NCBI GenBank assembly: GCA_964387745.1
Contig: CAYLXL010000003.1
Span: forward strand, 10,567 to 74,566
DNA length: 64,000 nt
Direction: 5' to 3'
Origin: JAGOUU01 sp964387745
GTDB lineage: Bacteria; Pseudomonadota; Gammaproteobacteria; JAGOUU01
Shown: in pieces, positions 1 to 8,936 of the stretch
Numbering within the stretch: position 1 is the stretch's first letter
Layout: each line of letters begins with the position of its first letter
Notes under the pieces: generated by a model
The model's database searches: none
Told to the model about the DNA's origin: nothing
The model's input: the letters and a program-made list of their open reading frames with translations, nothing else
Position numbers and translations under genes: made by a program

Positions 1-1029
1 GCAGGGGGTAATGCAGAGCAGTTAAGTTTTGCTTTTGTTAAGCTTAACCCTGATTTGTTATATTTTAATGTTAAATATAGTGAGAAAATTATTAATGTAA
101 TTGTTGCTGCTGGTTCTAATGCTGAGCTTGTAGTGCAAGCATTTAATATTATTTGGGACGCGCAGTTTTTATATGGTGAAAGGACACCTGGGATTGTTGA
201 GCAAATAGAAGGCGCAAAAAGTAATGCGGTTGTCAAAGCAAAGCAATTGGTAGATTCTTTCGTCGCGGAAATATTAGCAAGTGTAACGCCATTTTTCTCA
301 AAAGAAAAATATAGAGAAAAAATAATGGATTCTTTTTCTAGAGGTGAGCATTTTAAGCTAAGGGCTTTACAAAAGTATGAAGAGGATATTAAGGCATTAT
401 GGGAAAGTCTCAAAAAACTTTATCCGGAGCGGGAGTGTCCAAGTGAGGGTGTGGTAGATATCATTTTTGATACAGTGATAGATAATTTAAATTTCTACAC
501 AAAAGACAAAAGAGATGAAAATATAATAAATTATGCAAAAATCTTATCGGACTTGTTGCATGGCGAACAAGGCCCAGAACTATTTGTGGCTATTAAAGAA
601 TACAAGCATGATGATGCAGGTTTTAGAAAGCGATTATATATACTTTTAAACCCTCGTTATGATGAGTTAAGCTATAAAGCAGCTTTTGTTAGTACGGTAC
701 TAGGTGTGGATGAAAGTTTGATTGACAAGTTGGAGCAAGCTTTTATCCAAATTATTAAGGCGACTAAAGATGGTAAGGGGGTATTAACAGATGAGGTTAT
801 CAGATCGTTAGGTGTAGCAGTAGATCCGTACCAGACAGCTTGGAGGCTAATATGCAAAACTGAAGTGCCAGAAGAAAAGCAGCTTAGTACTAGTTTATCG
901 GGGAGACTTGGTGTAACAAAGCCTGTATTAAGGGGAAAGTATCAAAAAGTTAGCTTTTTCGATGAGATTAGCTTTAATGATGATACCAGAAAGCCACTGT
1001 CTGAGACCTATTGTCGAGCATATAAGTAA
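1..1029 (+). CDS. Unrecognised protein, 5' end outside the window
   Basis: The frame is already open at base 1, so the gene is cut by the left edge; 342 codons remain before TAA at 1027. A TTG at 55 is the first start-like codon, but it has no ribosome binding site and the 18 codons before it read as normal protein, so it is probably internal. The visible part is hydrophilic, rich in Lys and Glu and probably helical, with three Cys and no transmembrane stretch. I recognise no family or motif. It occupies the position beside rpmH where many relatives carry dnaA. Its role cannot be guessed from sequence; a large cytosolic or exported protein are both possible. Confidence 0.6.
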   Translation, partial: AGGNAEQLSFAFVKLNPDLLYFNVKYSEKIINVIVAAGSNAELVVQAFNIIWDAQFLYGERTPGIVEQIEGAKSNAVVKAKQLVDSFVAEILASVTPFFSKEKYREKIMDSFSRGEHFKLRALQKYEEDIKALWESLKKLYPERECPSEGVVDIIFDTVIDNLNFYTKDKRDENIINYAKILSDLLHGEQGPELFVAIKEYKHDDAGFRKRLYILLNPRYDELSYKAAFVSTVLGVDESLIDKLEQAFIQIIKATKDGKGVLTDEVIRSLGVAVDPYQTAWRLICKTEVPEEKQLSTSLSGRLGVTKPVLRGKYQKVSFFDEISFNDDTRKPLSETYCRAYK

Positions 1030-1036
1030 AATAAAG

Positions 1037-1095
1037 CCCTACAATCAATAAGTTAAATTAGCAGTACATAATTTAATTTATTGATTAGAGTAGGG
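1037..1095. terminator. Long hairpin downstream of the first gene
   Basis: Arms at 1037-1060 and 1069-1095 are complementary over about 24 positions, with an extra three bases in the right arm (CCCTAC...GTAGGG ends) and an 8-base loop. No T run follows on the plus strand; on the minus strand the stem is followed by a T-rich stretch. It could be a terminator or simply a palindromic repeat. Confidence 0.45.
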
Positions 1096-1160
1096 TATTA
1101 TCAAAAGATGATTACGTGCAAGTTTAAAACTCAGTTAACAACTAATTATTTAATATGCTT

Positions 1161-1189
1161 TTGACTTAATAATCAAAAAATTGTACGAT
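1161..1189 (+). promoter_or_regulatory. Promoter of the rpmH operon
   Basis: TTGACT at 1161-1166 and TACGAT at 1184-1189 are separated by 17 bases, a good sigma-70 pair. It lies 116 bases before the rpmH start, giving a leader of about 110 bases, and is the only clear promoter I see before rpmH. Confidence 0.5.
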
Positions 1190-1305
1190 TCCATACTTGA
1201 TCTTAGCCCCACAATTCTGTAAAGTACGGGGTATAACTAAGAATAGTAACTAAATTCCAAGTAATTAAGCAATTCAAGAATTATAATTTTTAAACGGGTA
1301 ATATT

Positions 1306-1425
1306 ATGAAACGTACTTTTCAACCAAACAAACGTAGACGTGCAAAAAAACATGGTTTTCGTAACAGAAACAGTAAGGTTTTAAACGCGCGTAGAGCAAA
1401 AGGTCGTAAGCGTTTATCTGCATAA
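1306..1425 (+). CDS. rpmH: 50S ribosomal protein L34, short form
   Basis: A 39-residue, strongly basic protein with the L34 start MKRTFQP, the central HGFR and the C-terminal ARRAKGRKRLSA. L34 sits in the large ribosomal subunit. Gammaproteobacterial L34 proteins are usually 44-46 residues; here about five residues are missing between HGFRNRN and KVL, where others have a Met-x-Thr-x-x-Gly-Arg stretch. The gene is followed by rnpA after 19 bases, the near-universal rpmH-rnpA pair. Family identity is certain; the internal shortening is seen directly, with no frameshift needed to read the gene. Confidence 0.95.
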   Translation: MKRTFQPNKRRRAKKHGFRNRNSKVLNARRAKGRKRLSA

Positions 1426-1444
1426 GTTATAAGTTGTTGAGTTA

Positions 1445-1804
1445 ATGGGTTCATTTTCCATAAGCAATAAAAAGCTACGTAAAAAGACAGAGTATGATGC
1501 TGTGTTTGCTAACAGAAGAATCATCAATTCTAGGCTTTTTAAGATATTCTGGGGTAGAAATACTTGTGATACCCCTAGAATAGGTATAAGTGTAACCAAA
1601 CGAAACTTTGCTAAAGCAGTAAGTCGCAATAAGCTAAAAAGATTAGTTAAAGAAAGCTTTAGATTAAATAGCGAGAGTTTACCGTTAATAGATATCGTAT
1701 TAGTAGTTAAGAAAGAAGCAGCATTACAAACAGCGGGTGCTTTTTTTGTTGAGTTAGATAAAAAATGGCAACAATTAACCAAGACCGTAAAAGAACAAAG
1801 TTAA
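1445..1804 (+). CDS. rnpA: Ribonuclease P protein component
   Basis: A basic 119-residue protein that binds the RNase P RNA and helps it remove 5' leaders from tRNA precursors. The family signature RNxxKR, here RNKLKR followed by LVKESFR, is at residues 61-73, and the upstream strand RIGISVTKRNFAKAV matches the conserved RNA-binding face. Length is normal for the family. Start ATG at 1445 lies 19 bases after rpmH. The 3' end overlaps yidD by 40 bases, a common arrangement that suggests translational coupling. Confidence 0.96.
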   Translation: MGSFSISNKKLRKKTEYDAVFANRRIINSRLFKIFWGRNTCDTPRIGISVTKRNFAKAVSRNKLKRLVKESFRLNSESLPLIDIVLVVKKEAALQTAGAFFVELDKKWQQLTKTVKEQS

Positions 1805-2076
1805 TTCATCTGTTGTCTATTCTGGCTATAAGACTAATAAAAAGTTATCAACTAATCTTATCTCCACTTTTACATACCCTATCATTGAGCACAATGGTTG
1901 GTGGTTGTCGTTTTTATCCAAGCTGTTCTGAATACAGCATTCATGCTATTAAACACCATGGGGTTAGCTTTAAAAGCTTTAGGCTAATATTGTCTCGCTT
2001 AACGAGATGTCGCCCCTTTTTTTTATTTAATAATAAAAACTGTAAAAAATACAGTGGCTACGATCCAGTAGATTAA
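1765..2076 (+). CDS. yidD: Membrane protein insertion efficiency factor YidD
   Basis: A small protein that assists YidC in inserting inner-membrane proteins. The family core is visible as LILSPLL at about residues 30-36, CRFYPSCSEYSIHAI at 48-62 and the basic RLTRCRP at 79-84. Compared with E. coli YidD there is an extra segment of about nine residues between SPLL and CRF. The ATG at 1765 lies inside rnpA; a later TTG near 1813 is possible because the first 15 residues are not conserved. It lies between rnpA and yidC as usual. Confidence 0.88.
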   Translation: MATINQDRKRTKLIHLLSILAIRLIKSYQLILSPLLHTLSLSTMVGGCRFYPSCSEYSIHAIKHHGVSFKSFRLILSRLTRCRPFFLFNNKNCKKYSGYDPVD

Positions 2077-2108
2077 TAACCAGTTTCATAATAGAGGTAA
2101 TTTAAATA

Positions 2109-3845
2109 ATGGAAACACAAAAAGTCATTTTAACTTCAGTATTTTTTTTCTTAAGTTACTTGCTTTGGAATAGTTGGTATGAAACCTTTCCTGATAGATA
2201 TCAACAGCAAATCAATAATCAAGAGCAAGTGTTACAAAGCGATGTTCCTACTGTGCCTGCAAGTAACGCTGTTAATCCAACAGAGAGTAATATAGGCAAT
2301 ACAAATGGCAGTGTGAATACTGCTAAGTTGATTACTGTGACTACTGATGTGGTTGAATACAAAATTAATCAAGTTGGGGGCGATATCGTCCAGGTGAAAT
2401 TATTAAAATTTAATAAATCAAATGAAGATAAAACCCCAATAGATTTATTAAACAGTAATAGCGAGACTCTTTATATTGCACCAAATGGTTTGACTGGAGA
2501 GCAGGGGCCAGATACTCAAAATAGTCGTGCTGAATATAAGGCAGACAAGGCAGAGTATAGTTATGACCAAGATTACAATAAAGACACAGGTAATCTAACT
2601 GTTAATCTTGTTGCTATTGGTAAAGACAATTTAAAGTTTATAAAAACATTTGTATTCTATAAAACGAAATATACAGTTGATGTTGAGTATAAAGTTATTA
2701 ATAACAGCACAACAGATTGGAATGGGCATTTATTTAGTGTATTAAAAAGAAAAAACTTAGGATCTAGTTCAAGTTTTTTTAGTCCTACAGCTTTTACTGG
2801 AATAGCGGCTTATTCAGTTGCTGATAAATTTCACAAGATATCTCCAGATAGTCTAAAAAGCACAGAAAAGAAATGGAGTAGTGAGCACAGCTGGGCTGCA
2901 ATGATACAGCACTATTTTTTAAGCGCATGGGTACCAAATAGTTCTGAGTCGTATCAATATACTGCAAAAGCAAATCAAGATGGCACTTATAGTGTTAATT
3001 TATTAAGTCCTAATTTTGTGGTTAAACCTGGTGAAACTAAAACCAAAAGCATTAAGTTTTATTCTGGACCAGAGCAGGCTGATAGCCTAGCGTTACTAGC
3101 TCCAGGCCTAGAAAGAACGGTTGATTACGGAATCTTATGGCCGATATCGAATGCTATTTTTTGGGGGATGAAAAAAATTCACAACTACGTGGGTAACTGG
3201 GGTTATGCAATTATTTTGATTACTTTGTTAATTAAGCTTTTATTTTATCGCTTAGCTTCTTCAAGCTATCGTTCAATGGCAAAGATGAAAATACTGGCGC
3301 CAAAAATAGAGCAGTTGAAATCAAGATATGGTGAAGATCGTGAAAAAATGGGTAAAGCCATGATGGAATTATATAAGAAAGAAAAAGTAAACCCGTTAGG
3401 TGGCTGCTTGCCGATGCTTATTCAATTACCATTCTTTATTGCTTTGTATTGGGTAATTATAGAAAGTGTTGAGTTAAGACAAGCGCCATTTGTGTTGTGG
3501 GTAACTGATCTATCAGTAAAAGATCCATATTTTGTGTTACCAATTTTAATGGGTCTAGCAATGCTTGGGCAACAAAAGTTGAGTCCTGCACCAGCCGATC
3601 CAACGCAAGCTAAAGTAATGATGATGTTACCTGTAGTATTTACAGTCATGTTTGTATATTTTCCTGCAGGCTTAGTACTGTACTGGGTAATAAATACTGT
3701 GGCATCAATTATTCAACAGTGGTGGATTACCAAAACTGTAGATGCAGATGGTAATACAAGAAAAAAGGATAAAAACAAAATATCTGCTAAAAAGATGGAT
3801 ATTAAAAATATTGATATCAATAAAAAAGCAATGAATGATGGATAA
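2109..3845 (+). CDS. yidC: Membrane protein insertase YidC
   Basis: A 578-residue inner-membrane insertase that works with SecYEG or alone. The layout is that of the gram-negative form: one N-terminal transmembrane segment (about residues 6-22), a large periplasmic beta domain (about 70-345), then the conserved insertase core with five hydrophobic segments from about residue 360 and a Lys-rich tail. The core Arg in the first core helix region (LLFYRLASSS) and the cytoplasmic hairpin with MELYKKEKVNPLGGCLPM are present. A Shine-Dalgarno-like GAGG precedes the ATG. It is followed by mnmE after 21 bases. Confidence 0.97.
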   Translation: METQKVILTSVFFFLSYLLWNSWYETFPDRYQQQINNQEQVLQSDVPTVPASNAVNPTESNIGNTNGSVNTAKLITVTTDVVEYKINQVGGDIVQVKLLKFNKSNEDKTPIDLLNSNSETLYIAPNGLTGEQGPDTQNSRAEYKADKAEYSYDQDYNKDTGNLTVNLVAIGKDNLKFIKTFVFYKTKYTVDVEYKVINNSTTDWNGHLFSVLKRKNLGSSSSFFSPTAFTGIAAYSVADKFHKISPDSLKSTEKKWSSEHSWAAMIQHYFLSAWVPNSSESYQYTAKANQDGTYSVNLLSPNFVVKPGETKTKSIKFYSGPEQADSLALLAPGLERTVDYGILWPISNAIFWGMKKIHNYVGNWGYAIILITLLIKLLFYRLASSSYRSMAKMKILAPKIEQLKSRYGEDREKMGKAMMELYKKEKVNPLGGCLPMLIQLPFFIALYWVIIESVELRQAPFVLWVTDLSVKDPYFVLPILMGLAMLGQQKLSPAPADPTQAKVMMMLPVVFTVMFVYFPAGLVLYWVINTVASIIQQWWITKTVDADGNTRKKDKNKISAKKMDIKNIDINKKAMNDG

Positions 3846-3866
3846 TCATAACGGATAAATGGGGAG

Positions 3867-5336
3867 ATGGATAGTTTAGCGCTTTTAAATACAGTCAATA
3901 TTGATTCTCATACTGTACCAACAGATGCGGCAGTAGATACAATCGTAGCTTCTGCTACGGCTGTTGGTATGGGTGGAGTTGCGATAGTTCGGGTCTCTGG
4001 TAATAAGTCTGCAGTTTTAACTCTTGTTAATAAAATATTAAAAACTTCTCTCAAGCCTCGTTATGCTTATTATGGCAATTTTTATAATTCTCAAGGAGTA
4101 ATTTTAGATAAAGGATTAGCTTTGTATTTTGCTGCGCCAAATTCTTATACAGGTGAGCATGTTTTAGAATTACACTGTCATGGTGGTTTTATAGTTATTA
4201 ATAATATTATTGAAGAAATTATTGGTTCTGACAGTAATATTAGATTAGCTGAGCCAGGTGAGTTTACAAAACGTGCTTGGTTGAATGGCAAAATGGATCT
4301 TGCGCAAGTTGAAGCAGTTGCGGATGTCATTAACGCTACTTCTAAACAAGCAGCGCAAGCAGCGGTAAATACTTTAGTGGGAGAGTTTTCTTTAATTATA
4401 AATACTTTTCTAGAAGAGCTTATTCATCTTCGAGTCTATGTGGAAGCGGCAATTGATTTCTCAGATGAGCAAATAGATTTTATTAGACTAGGTGAGATCA
4501 AAGAAAGAGTATTGTTATTAACAGATAAGTTACAAAAGATTATTGCGCAAACAAAACAGGGCGTGATTATTCAAGAGGGGCTTGATATTGTAATCGCTGG
4601 CCGACCTAATGCCGGTAAATCAAGTTTATTAAATGCACTTTGTCATAGTGATGAGGCTATTGTAACTGATATAGCAGGTACAACACGTGACGTTATTAAA
4701 ACTCATATTAGTATTAAGGGCGTCCCGGTAAACTTGTTTGATACAGCAGGCATTAGACAAAGCGATGATCGTGTTGAGCAAGAGGGGATAAAAAAGGCTA
4801 TTAAGGCAATAGATAACGCTCAATTAGTATTGTTGCTAATCGACGGTAGCTTGCCAGAGTATAGAAATTTAAGTTTAGATGAGATTATAGAAAAAGAGTT
4901 CGAGAATATAAATTATGCTAATTTAAAAAGCAAGTATAACGATCAGGTTAATAAAAATGATTTTATTTTAATTGTTAATAAGATTGATAAAGTATTCAGG
5001 CTCTCGAAAATTGACCCGGTTAATCAAGACGTTTTATTTATTTCCGCGAAAGATAAATTAGGTATTAATGAGCTTGAAGATTTAATCTTAAAGAAATGTG
5101 GCTATTTACAGACGGCAGAAGGTAGGTTTACAGCTCGGCGTAGGCATCTTATAAGTCTAAATGAGGTGGCTGTATGTTTGGTCAAGGCAACAGAATTATT
5201 AAACAGTGATGCTTATCAAGATTTGATCGCTGAAGAGTTAAGATTGGCGCAAGAGGCGTTAGCATCGATAACTGGTGAGTTTAGCTCTGACGATTTATTA
5301 GGTAATATTTTTTCTAGTTTTTGTATTGGTAAATAG
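3867..5336 (+). CDS. mnmE: tRNA uridine-5-carboxymethylaminomethyl modification GTPase MnmE
   Basis: With MnmG it makes the cmnm5 modification at wobble uridine 34 of several tRNAs. The N-terminal tetrahydrofolate-binding domain is followed by the G domain: Walker A GRPNAGKS at residues 245-252, GTTRD at 271-275, DTAG at 292-295 and NKID further on. The chain ends in CIGK (486-489), the required C-terminal Cys motif. Length is 489 residues because about 22 residues precede the normal beginning (DTIVAxAT). No later in-frame ATG could replace the start, and GGGGAG touches the ATG, which is unusually tight spacing. It abuts mnmG. Confidence 0.96.
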   Translation: MDSLALLNTVNIDSHTVPTDAAVDTIVASATAVGMGGVAIVRVSGNKSAVLTLVNKILKTSLKPRYAYYGNFYNSQGVILDKGLALYFAAPNSYTGEHVLELHCHGGFIVINNIIEEIIGSDSNIRLAEPGEFTKRAWLNGKMDLAQVEAVADVINATSKQAAQAAVNTLVGEFSLIINTFLEELIHLRVYVEAAIDFSDEQIDFIRLGEIKERVLLLTDKLQKIIAQTKQGVIIQEGLDIVIAGRPNAGKSSLLNALCHSDEAIVTDIAGTTRDVIKTHISIKGVPVNLFDTAGIRQSDDRVEQEGIKKAIKAIDNAQLVLLLIDGSLPEYRNLSLDEIIEKEFENINYANLKSKYNDQVNKNDFILIVNKIDKVFRLSKIDPVNQDVLFISAKDKLGINELEDLILKKCGYLQTAEGRFTARRRHLISLNEVAVCLVKATELLNSDAYQDLIAEELRLAQEALASITGEFSSDDLLGNIFSSFCIGK

Positions 5337-5338
5337 AT

Positions 5339-7259
5339 GTGAAAAATTTTTATTCGGAAAAATTTGATGTAATAGTTATTGGCGGCGGTCATGCAGGTAC
5401 AGAAGCTGCATTAGCTGCCAGTCGTATGGGCAGTAAAACATTGTTACTGACTCATAATATTGAAACTATTGGCCAGATGTCATGTAACCCGGCTATTGGT
5501 GGAATTGGTAAAGGGCATCTTGTAAAAGAAATCGATGCGCTTGGTGGTGTTATGGGGCGCGCTATTGATCAGGCCGGTATCCAATTTAGAAAATTAAACA
5601 GCAGCAAGGGGCCTGCAGTACAATCAACACGAGCACAAGCTGATCGGGTTTTATATAAAAATGTTATTAGAAAATATATTGAAAGCCAAGAAAACTTATT
5701 TGTTTTTCAACAAGCAGTCGAAGACTTGATTNNNNNNNNNNGTTGTGGCGGTTAAAACTCAAATGGGTTTAATCTTTTCTGCTAAAACAGTAGTATTAAC
5801 TGCAGGCACTTTTTTAGCAGGACAAATCCATATAGGTAGAATGCAACACCGTGGTGGTCGCGCAGGTGAGCAGGCAGCTATGGGCTTATCGCAAGCCCTG
5901 CGTGAATTGCCATTTGATGTTGGTCGTTTAAAAACAGGTACACCACCACGTATCGATGGCCGCAGTATTGATTATTCAGTAATGGAAAAACAATACGGTG
6001 ATACGCCTGTACCGCTATTTTCATTTGATCATGAAGATTTAACGATAGAAGAAGTAAATAAACTTATCCCCAAGCAAATTTGTTGTTACGTTACTTATAC
6101 TAATCAACAGACTCACGATATTATTCGAGCCGGCTTAAGTGATTCACCCATGTATAATGGTCAAATCGAAGGAGTGGGGCCAAGATATTGTCCTTCAATT
6201 GAAGATAAGATCATGCGCTTTGCTGATAAAGACAGACACCAGATTTTCGTAGAGCCTGAAGGTTTAACAGTCCATGAGATTTATCCAAATGGTATATCAA
6301 CTAGCTTATCGTTTGATACTCAATTAGCATTGGTGCGAAGCATCAAAGGTTTTGAAAATGCTCATATTACAAGACCAGGGTATGCTATAGAGTATGATTA
6401 TTTTAATCCACAGGGTTTGTATTCCAGTTTAGAAACAAAATATATTGAGAACTTATTTTTTGCAGGGCAAATTAATGGCACAACAGGTTATGAAGAAGCA
6501 GCTGCGCAAGGAATGGTTGCAGGTATTAATGCTGCGCGTCGTGCCCAAAACAAAGAGCTGTGGCTGCCAAAGAGACAAGAATGTTATATCGGTGTGTTAA
6601 TCGATGACTTAATTACTAAAGGCACTATAGAGCCTTACAGAATGTTTACGAGTCGTGCAGAATATAGATTATTGTTGCGTGAAGACAATGCGGACCTGAG
6701 ATTAACAGAAATTGGCCGTGACTTGGGTTTAATAGGCGAAGATCGCTGGGTTAAATTCAACAATAAACAACAGGGTATATCAAAAGAACTAAGCCGCTTA
6801 AAAACTCAATGGATTCAGCCAAACTCAGCCGAGTCTAAAGAGTTGAATAAGTTTCTTAGTAATGAAATTCTTCATGAATATAATTTAAGCGATTTGCTAA
6901 GAAGGCCTGAAATAAATTATAAGTTGTTGCAGGAACTTAAAATTATCAATAACCAGGAAGTTGAACTTAGTAAAACTCAAATAGAACAAATAGAGATATT
7001 AATAAAATACGCAGGCTATATTGAGCGTCAAATAAAAGAAATCGAAAAACATAAAAAGCACGAAGAACTTAAATTGCCGAAGAATTTTAATTATAAAGAA
7101 ATCTCAGGGTTATCTAACGAGATTAAAGAAAAATTGATTAAAGCTAAACCAGAAACCTTAGGTCAAGCATCAAGAATTGCGGGGGTGACACCTGCAGCGA
7201 TATCTTTATTACTAGTTTATATAACTAAACATAAGTTTAATTTAAAAGAAGCTGTTTAA
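5339..7259 (+). CDS. mnmG: tRNA uridine-5-carboxymethylaminomethyl modification enzyme MnmG, interrupted by an assembly gap
   Basis: The FAD-dependent partner of MnmE. The N-terminal dinucleotide fold (VIGGGHAGTEAA, about residues 12-23), MSCNPAIGGIGKGHLVKE, and the C-terminal GLSNE and ASRIAGVTPAAIS are all present. The gene starts with GTG at 5339, because the ATG at 5337 meets a stop at once. Ten N at 5732-5741 interrupt it; the frame changes across them only because the N count is arbitrary. Matched with E. coli MnmG, about five residues (15 bases) are missing between VEDLI and VVAVKTQMG, giving roughly 641 residues. I read this as one intact gene. Confidence 0.95.
5732..5741. other. Assembly gap inside mnmG
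   Basis: Exactly ten N. For MnmG to stay in frame the true missing length must be a multiple of three, and homology suggests about 15 bases, so ten is a placeholder. Confidence 0.95.
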
Positions 7260-7263
7260 GAAA

Positions 7264-7290
7264 ATTAAGTATATTAAGCATATTAAGCAT
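7264..7290 (+). repeat. Tandem 9-bp repeat in the mnmG-rsmG spacer
   Basis: Three copies of ATTAAG(T/C)AT lie head to tail, and the last copy supplies the first two bases of the rsmG ATG. They occupy the place where a ribosome binding site would be expected, and no Shine-Dalgarno sequence is seen. Confidence 0.8.
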
Positions 7291-8026
7291 GAATCCTACA
7301 TTAGTAAATTTATTAACAGATGGTTGTGAGCAATTAAAATTAAATTTATCATCAGACACTGTTCAGCGTCTAATTGATTATGCTGAATTATTAATCAAAT
7401 GGAATAAAGTTTATAACTTAACATCGATAACAGAGCCCCGTGAAATTATTATCAAGCATATACTGGATAGTTTAGCTGTGATTCCAGCTCTGGATGATTT
7501 TTTGTCATCTCGGTCAAGTGCGCAGCGCGCGGAACCGAGATCTCATCAAGAAGATCCCGGTTCTTCGGCTGGGATGACAGAAAAATTTAAAATTATTGAT
7601 ATAGGTACTGGTGCGGGTTTGCCTGGAATCGTTTTGGCTATTGTCAAACCTGAATTATCAGTTACTTTATTAGATAGCAATAATAAAAAGACTACTTTTT
7701 TGCAGCAAGTTAAAATTCAATTTAAACTTAATAACGTAGCAGTAATTAATCAACGAGTTGAAAACTATATACCTGAAAGGTTATTTGATGCCATAATATC
7801 AAGAGCTTTTGCATCTTTAGTTGATTATATCAATGTTGTTAAGCATTTAATTAAGCCAGACGGAATAGTTTATGCTATGAAGTCTAAACTCTCTGATATT
7901 GAGATATCAGAGGCTTTAGAGTTTCAAAGAGTCAATCAATTAAAAATATTTGCTAATATTGAAAATTTAGTAATAATTGTGCCTTACTTATCTGAAAACA
8001 GAAATTTAATTAAAATATATAATTAA
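7289..8026 (+). CDS. rsmG: 16S rRNA (guanine527-N7)-methyltransferase RsmG carrying an in-frame repeat insertion
   Basis: An AdoMet-dependent enzyme that methylates G527 of 16S rRNA. The N-terminal WNKVYNLTS motif (residues 38-46) with HILDS (57-61) and the AdoMet-binding loop DIGTGAGLPG (104-113) are intact. The protein has 245 residues against 207 in E. coli. Most of the excess is a segment at about residues 72-98, rich in Ser, Arg, Gln and Pro, that falls in the loop between the helical part and the first Rossmann strand. The DNA there is a palindromic repeat (7503-7579). The frame stays open throughout and downstream motifs are normal, so the enzyme is probably active. Confidence 0.95.
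   Translation: MNPTLVNLLTDGCEQLKLNLSSDTVQRLIDYAELLIKWNKVYNLTSITEPREIIIKHILDSLAVIPALDDFLSSRSSAQRAEPRSHQEDPGSSAGMTEKFKIIDIGTGAGLPGIVLAIVKPELSVTLLDSNNKKTTFLQQVKIQFKLNNVAVINQRVENYIPERLFDAIISRAFASLVDYINVVKHLIKPDGIVYAMKSKLSDIEISEALEFQRVNQLKIFANIENLVIIVPYLSENRNLIKIYN
7503..7579 (+). repeat. Palindromic repeat inserted in frame in rsmG
   Basis: The element begins TGTCATC and ends GATGACA, with internal inverted pairs ATCTCGGT/ACCGAGAT and ATCCCGG/CTGGGAT. Its composition is richer in G and C than the gene around it. It adds 26 codons without a stop. A related copy lies between genes at 34265-34334, sharing the TTTTGTCATYYCG start, an internal ATCTCAT, and a final GGATGACA or GGGATGACA. It resembles in principle the Rickettsia palindromic elements found inside genes. 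Confidence 0.85.
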
Positions 8027-8039
8027 ATAAGGATTATAC

Positions 8040-8897
8040 GTGGCAATAATAATCGCTGTAACTAATCAAAAAGGTGGCGTAGGCAAAACTACAAGTTGTA
8101 TTAATATTGCAGCTTCCTTTGCATTTGTTAAGAAAAAGATTTTATTAGTTGATTTTGACCCACAGGGCAACGCAACTATGGGTAGTGGTATCAATAAAAA
8201 TGATGTTGATTTGACTATCACTGATTTACTAATAACTGACGAGAATGAAGCATCAGTCGAAGATATCAATTCGGCTATCAAAACTACAAAAGCTGGGTTT
8301 GACTTGATACCAGCTAATCGTGATTTAACCGGTGCAGAGATTCAACTGCTTGAACTACCAAATAAAGAAAATATTCTAAAAAATATACTATGTAAAGTAG
8401 CTCATAAATATGAATATATTGTCATTGATTGTCCACCGTCGCTGAATATGTTAACAGTAAATGCACTGGTCGCTGCAAATAGTGTATTAATCCCAATTCA
8501 GTGTGAGTACTATGCACTTGAAGGTTTGGCTTCTCTCATCCAAACTATAGAAGGGATAAAAAAAATGGTTAATAAGGACTTAAAAATAGAAGGCTTATTG
8601 AGGACCATGTGTGATCCACGTAATAAGTTAACTAATGAAGTATCAGCACAGTTAATCGAATGTTTTGGCGATAAAGTTTTTAACACGTCGATCCCTCGTA
8701 ATGTACGGTTGGCTGAAGCTCCAAGTCATGGCTTGACTATTTTGGAGTATGATCGTTATTCTCGCGGTGCTGCTGCTTACTTGGCGCTGGTCGGTGAAAT
8801 ACTAAGACGCCATCGGCAAAAAGTGACAGATGTTGAAGTAGAAGCTGATGAGGATAGAATTAAAGAATCAAAGCAGTTAGAACAAATAGCAGTGTAA
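8040..8897 (+). CDS. parA: Chromosome partitioning ATPase ParA (Soj)
   Basis: A 285-residue deviant-Walker ATPase that drives segregation of the chromosome origin with ParB. The motif KGGVGKTT is at residues 11-18, switch regions VDFDPQGN and VIDCPPSL follow, and the C-terminal part contains the IPRNVRLAEAPSHG stretch typical of chromosomal ParA. The chain is about 20 residues longer than many homologues through an acidic tail. The GTG start at 8040 is preceded by AAGGA. It follows rsmG and precedes parB as in most gammaproteobacteria. Confidence 0.95.
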   Translation: MAIIIAVTNQKGGVGKTTSCINIAASFAFVKKKILLVDFDPQGNATMGSGINKNDVDLTITDLLITDENEASVEDINSAIKTTKAGFDLIPANRDLTGAEIQLLELPNKENILKNILCKVAHKYEYIVIDCPPSLNMLTVNALVAANSVLIPIQCEYYALEGLASLIQTIEGIKKMVNKDLKIEGLLRTMCDPRNKLTNEVSAQLIECFGDKVFNTSIPRNVRLAEAPSHGLTILEYDRYSRGAAAYLALVGEILRRHRQKVTDVEVEADEDRIKESKQLEQIAV

Positions 8898-8936
8898 TTA
8901 TTAATAAATATTAATCTTAAATAAGGCAACTAATTA

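Noticed and set aside
1030..1305. Chromosome origin (oriC) beside rpmH
   Set aside because: No TTATCCACA-type box cluster or A+T-rich 13-mers were seen, and dnaA is not present in the window.
5339..7259. mnmG as two broken genes with a frameshift
   Set aside because: The frame change coincides exactly with ten N; both sides align end to end with MnmG and only about five residues are missing.
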